Assembly: GCA_023386965.1 (NCBI GenBank)
Contig: JAEWIR010000012.1
Coordinates: forward strand, 4,173-68,172
Origin: Bacteroidota bacterium
GTDB taxonomy: Bacteria > Bacteroidota > Bacteroidia > Flavobacteriales > Weeksellaceae
Direction of reading: 5' to 3'
DNA length: 64,000 nucleotides
Shown: one piece after another, positions 62,900 through 64,000 of the stretch
Layout of the letters: each line of letters starts with the position of its first letter
How positions within the stretch are numbered: the stretch's first letter is position 1
Made by a program: the position numbers and the translations under genes
The notes under the pieces: generated by a model
What the model was told of the DNA's origin: nothing
Seen by the model: only the letters and a program-made list of their open reading frames with translations
Databases searched by the model: none

Positions 62900-64000
62900 A
62901 TGAATAAAACTTCAAATACCTTACCTGACAAAAGTGATGATCTTTCATCCGGTGGCTATCCGTCATTTGTAGATGCTGAACTTAATCATTATGAACCGGG
63001 AAGCACATTGGCACGGCTGCGGAACACGGATGGTCTGGGACCCAGTACCCTCTCAATAATCCGGGAGGCTGAGAACCGCGGAATTCCCTGGCGACGGATG
63101 GACAAATGTTCGAAGATAATGTTGGGTTATGGCAGGAATCAGCAAATCATCCGGGCTACAATAACCGGAAAGACTTCCTGTGTTGCGGTGGAACTCGCGG
63201 ATAACAAGCAGGAAACCAAAGGCGTGCTTCAGCAGGCCGGAATACCTGTGCCGGAAGGATATGTTTGCTGTGAAGAAACAGAACTGCTTAATGCCCTGTC
63301 CGATCTCCGGTATCCCGTGGTAATTAAACCACTGACGGCCAATCATGGCAGGGGAGTAACAGTAAATATTACGAATGAAGAAAGTGCGCTGCAGGCTTTT
63401 AGATATGCAAGGAAAATAGGATCCAGGGTTATTGTGGAACGGTACATCAAAGGTCATGACCACCGCCTTCTTGTGGTGAACGGAAAACTTGTTGCAGCCG
63501 CACACCGGATTCCGGCTTATATTATTGGTGATGGAAAATCCACTGTACAGCAACTTTTATCAAAATTAAACGGCGACCCTGAACGCGGTGAGGGTCATGA
63601 AGCAGTGTTAACCAGAGTTAGCGTCAATTCCGATACTGAAAATATCTTGAATCAACAGGGATATGATTTAGATAGCGTAGTGCCGGCCGGGCAGACTGTT
63701 TTTCTTAAATCAACAGCTAATCTCAGTACAGGCGGCATAGCAGCCGACGTGACCGATGAGGTACATGCAGAAAACAGGTTTTTGGCCGAGCGTATTGCGG
63801 CGCTTATGAACCTCGATATCTGTGGTATTGATGTCATTGCACCAGGCCTTGATGTTCCTCTCTCAAAAAACGGCGGTGCGGTAATTGAGGTTAATGCGGC
63901 TCCGGGTTTCCGGATGCATCTTGCGCCTTCACTGGGTGAGCCCCGCAATGTAGCGGCCGCGGTGGTTGATATGCTTTTCCCGCCAGGCTCAGAATGTCGG
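62900..64000 (+). CDS. cphA: cyanophycin-synthetase-like ligase, 5' part (runs off the window)
   Basis: 367 codons, open to the window end. The sequence aligns with the CphA ATP-grasp domain: LGPSTLSIIREAENRGIPW, YGRNQQIIRATITGKTSCVA, AGIPVPEGYVC, PVVIKPLTANHGRGVTVNI, VERYIKGHDHRLLVVNGKL, YIIGDGKSTVQQLL, TANLSTGGIAADVTDEVH and VIEVNAAPGFRMHLAPS. CphA polymerises Asp and Arg into cyanophycin. Only about 50 residues precede LGPSTLSII, while typical CphA1 has about 160 in that N-terminal domain, so this is either a short-type homologue or N-terminally truncated. The Mur-ligase-like half should follow beyond 64000. Confidence 0.85.
   Translation, partial: MNKTSNTLPDKSDDLSSGGYPSFVDAELNHYEPGSTLARLRNTDGLGPSTLSIIREAENRGIPWRRMDKCSKIMLGYGRNQQIIRATITGKTSCVAVELADNKQETKGVLQQAGIPVPEGYVCCEETELLNALSDLRYPVVIKPLTANHGRGVTVNITNEESALQAFRYARKIGSRVIVERYIKGHDHRLLVVNGKLVAAAHRIPAYIIGDGKSTVQQLLSKLNGDPERGEGHEAVLTRVSVNSDTENILNQQGYDLDSVVPAGQTVFLKSTANLSTGGIAADVTDEVHAENRFLAERIAALMNLDICGIDVIAPGLDVPLSKNGGAVIEVNAAPGFRMHLAPSLGEPRNVAAAVVDMLFPPGSECR

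Overview
The window reads as chromosomal DNA of a Bacteroidota bacterium, most likely a Flavobacteriia member close to the Chryseobacterium/Weeksellaceae group. The signs are Bacteroidota-type -7 promoter boxes (TAnnTTTG) before many genes, almost no Shine-Dalgarno motifs, a short primary sigma factor without region 1.1, two secreted proteins with type IX secretion C-terminal domains, and the lat/pcd lysine-degradation pair known from flavobacteria. Genus is an inference. Core genes have moderate G+C; the defence operon at 26.5-33.8 kb and a few small ORFs are visibly richer in A+T.

Layout. 0.2-6.7 kb: a small InsA-like zinc-ribbon/HTH protein, then pyrimidine/arginine synthesis genes pyrB, carA and carB, with a possible leader-peptide attenuator before pyrB, an S23/IVP-type four-helix gene between carA and carB, and a family of CAGAT repeats in the gaps. 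6.7-12 kb: remnants and repeats (a decayed copy of the carB 3' end, a REP-associated transposase with an in-frame stop, small hypotheticals, tRNA-Ser, a C-poor low-complexity tract with a G-quadruplex motif). 12-19 kb: a MarR/GbsR-type regulator with a palindromic candidate operator, a complete RND efflux set and a Crp/Fnr regulator. 19-26.4 kb: rpoD, the two-step lysine to aminoadipate pair, a methionine-type aminotransferase and typA.

26.5-33.8 kb is one tightly packed minus-strand defence operon: XRE regulator, a nuclease-methyltransferase fusion (BcgI-like RM subunit), HsdS, a Septu-like pair (PtuA ATPase and PtuB HNH nuclease) and a nuclease with a FokI-type catalytic domain. There is no HsdR translocase. 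This composite is the best candidate for an undescribed system.

34-53.8 kb: cell-envelope and housekeeping genes (M23 peptidase, GH10-like lipoprotein, a frameshifted TIGR02757 gene, a DUF1003 coiled-coil protein, a large type IX-secreted protein, rsmA, ftsX, uppP, truB, rluF-like, HhH protein, MerR, DEAD-box helicase, rpsA, M36 metalloprotease). 53.9-64 kb: a conserved protein resembling nitronate monooxygenase, rplS, scoA and scoB separated by an opposite-strand ABC exporter and a decayed small gene, a cupin, an IS200-like transposase flanked by arrays of CCCGAAGGGGTGA repeats, exonuclease III, and the 5' part of a cyanophycin-synthetase-like gene with an unusually short N-terminus that runs off the right edge.
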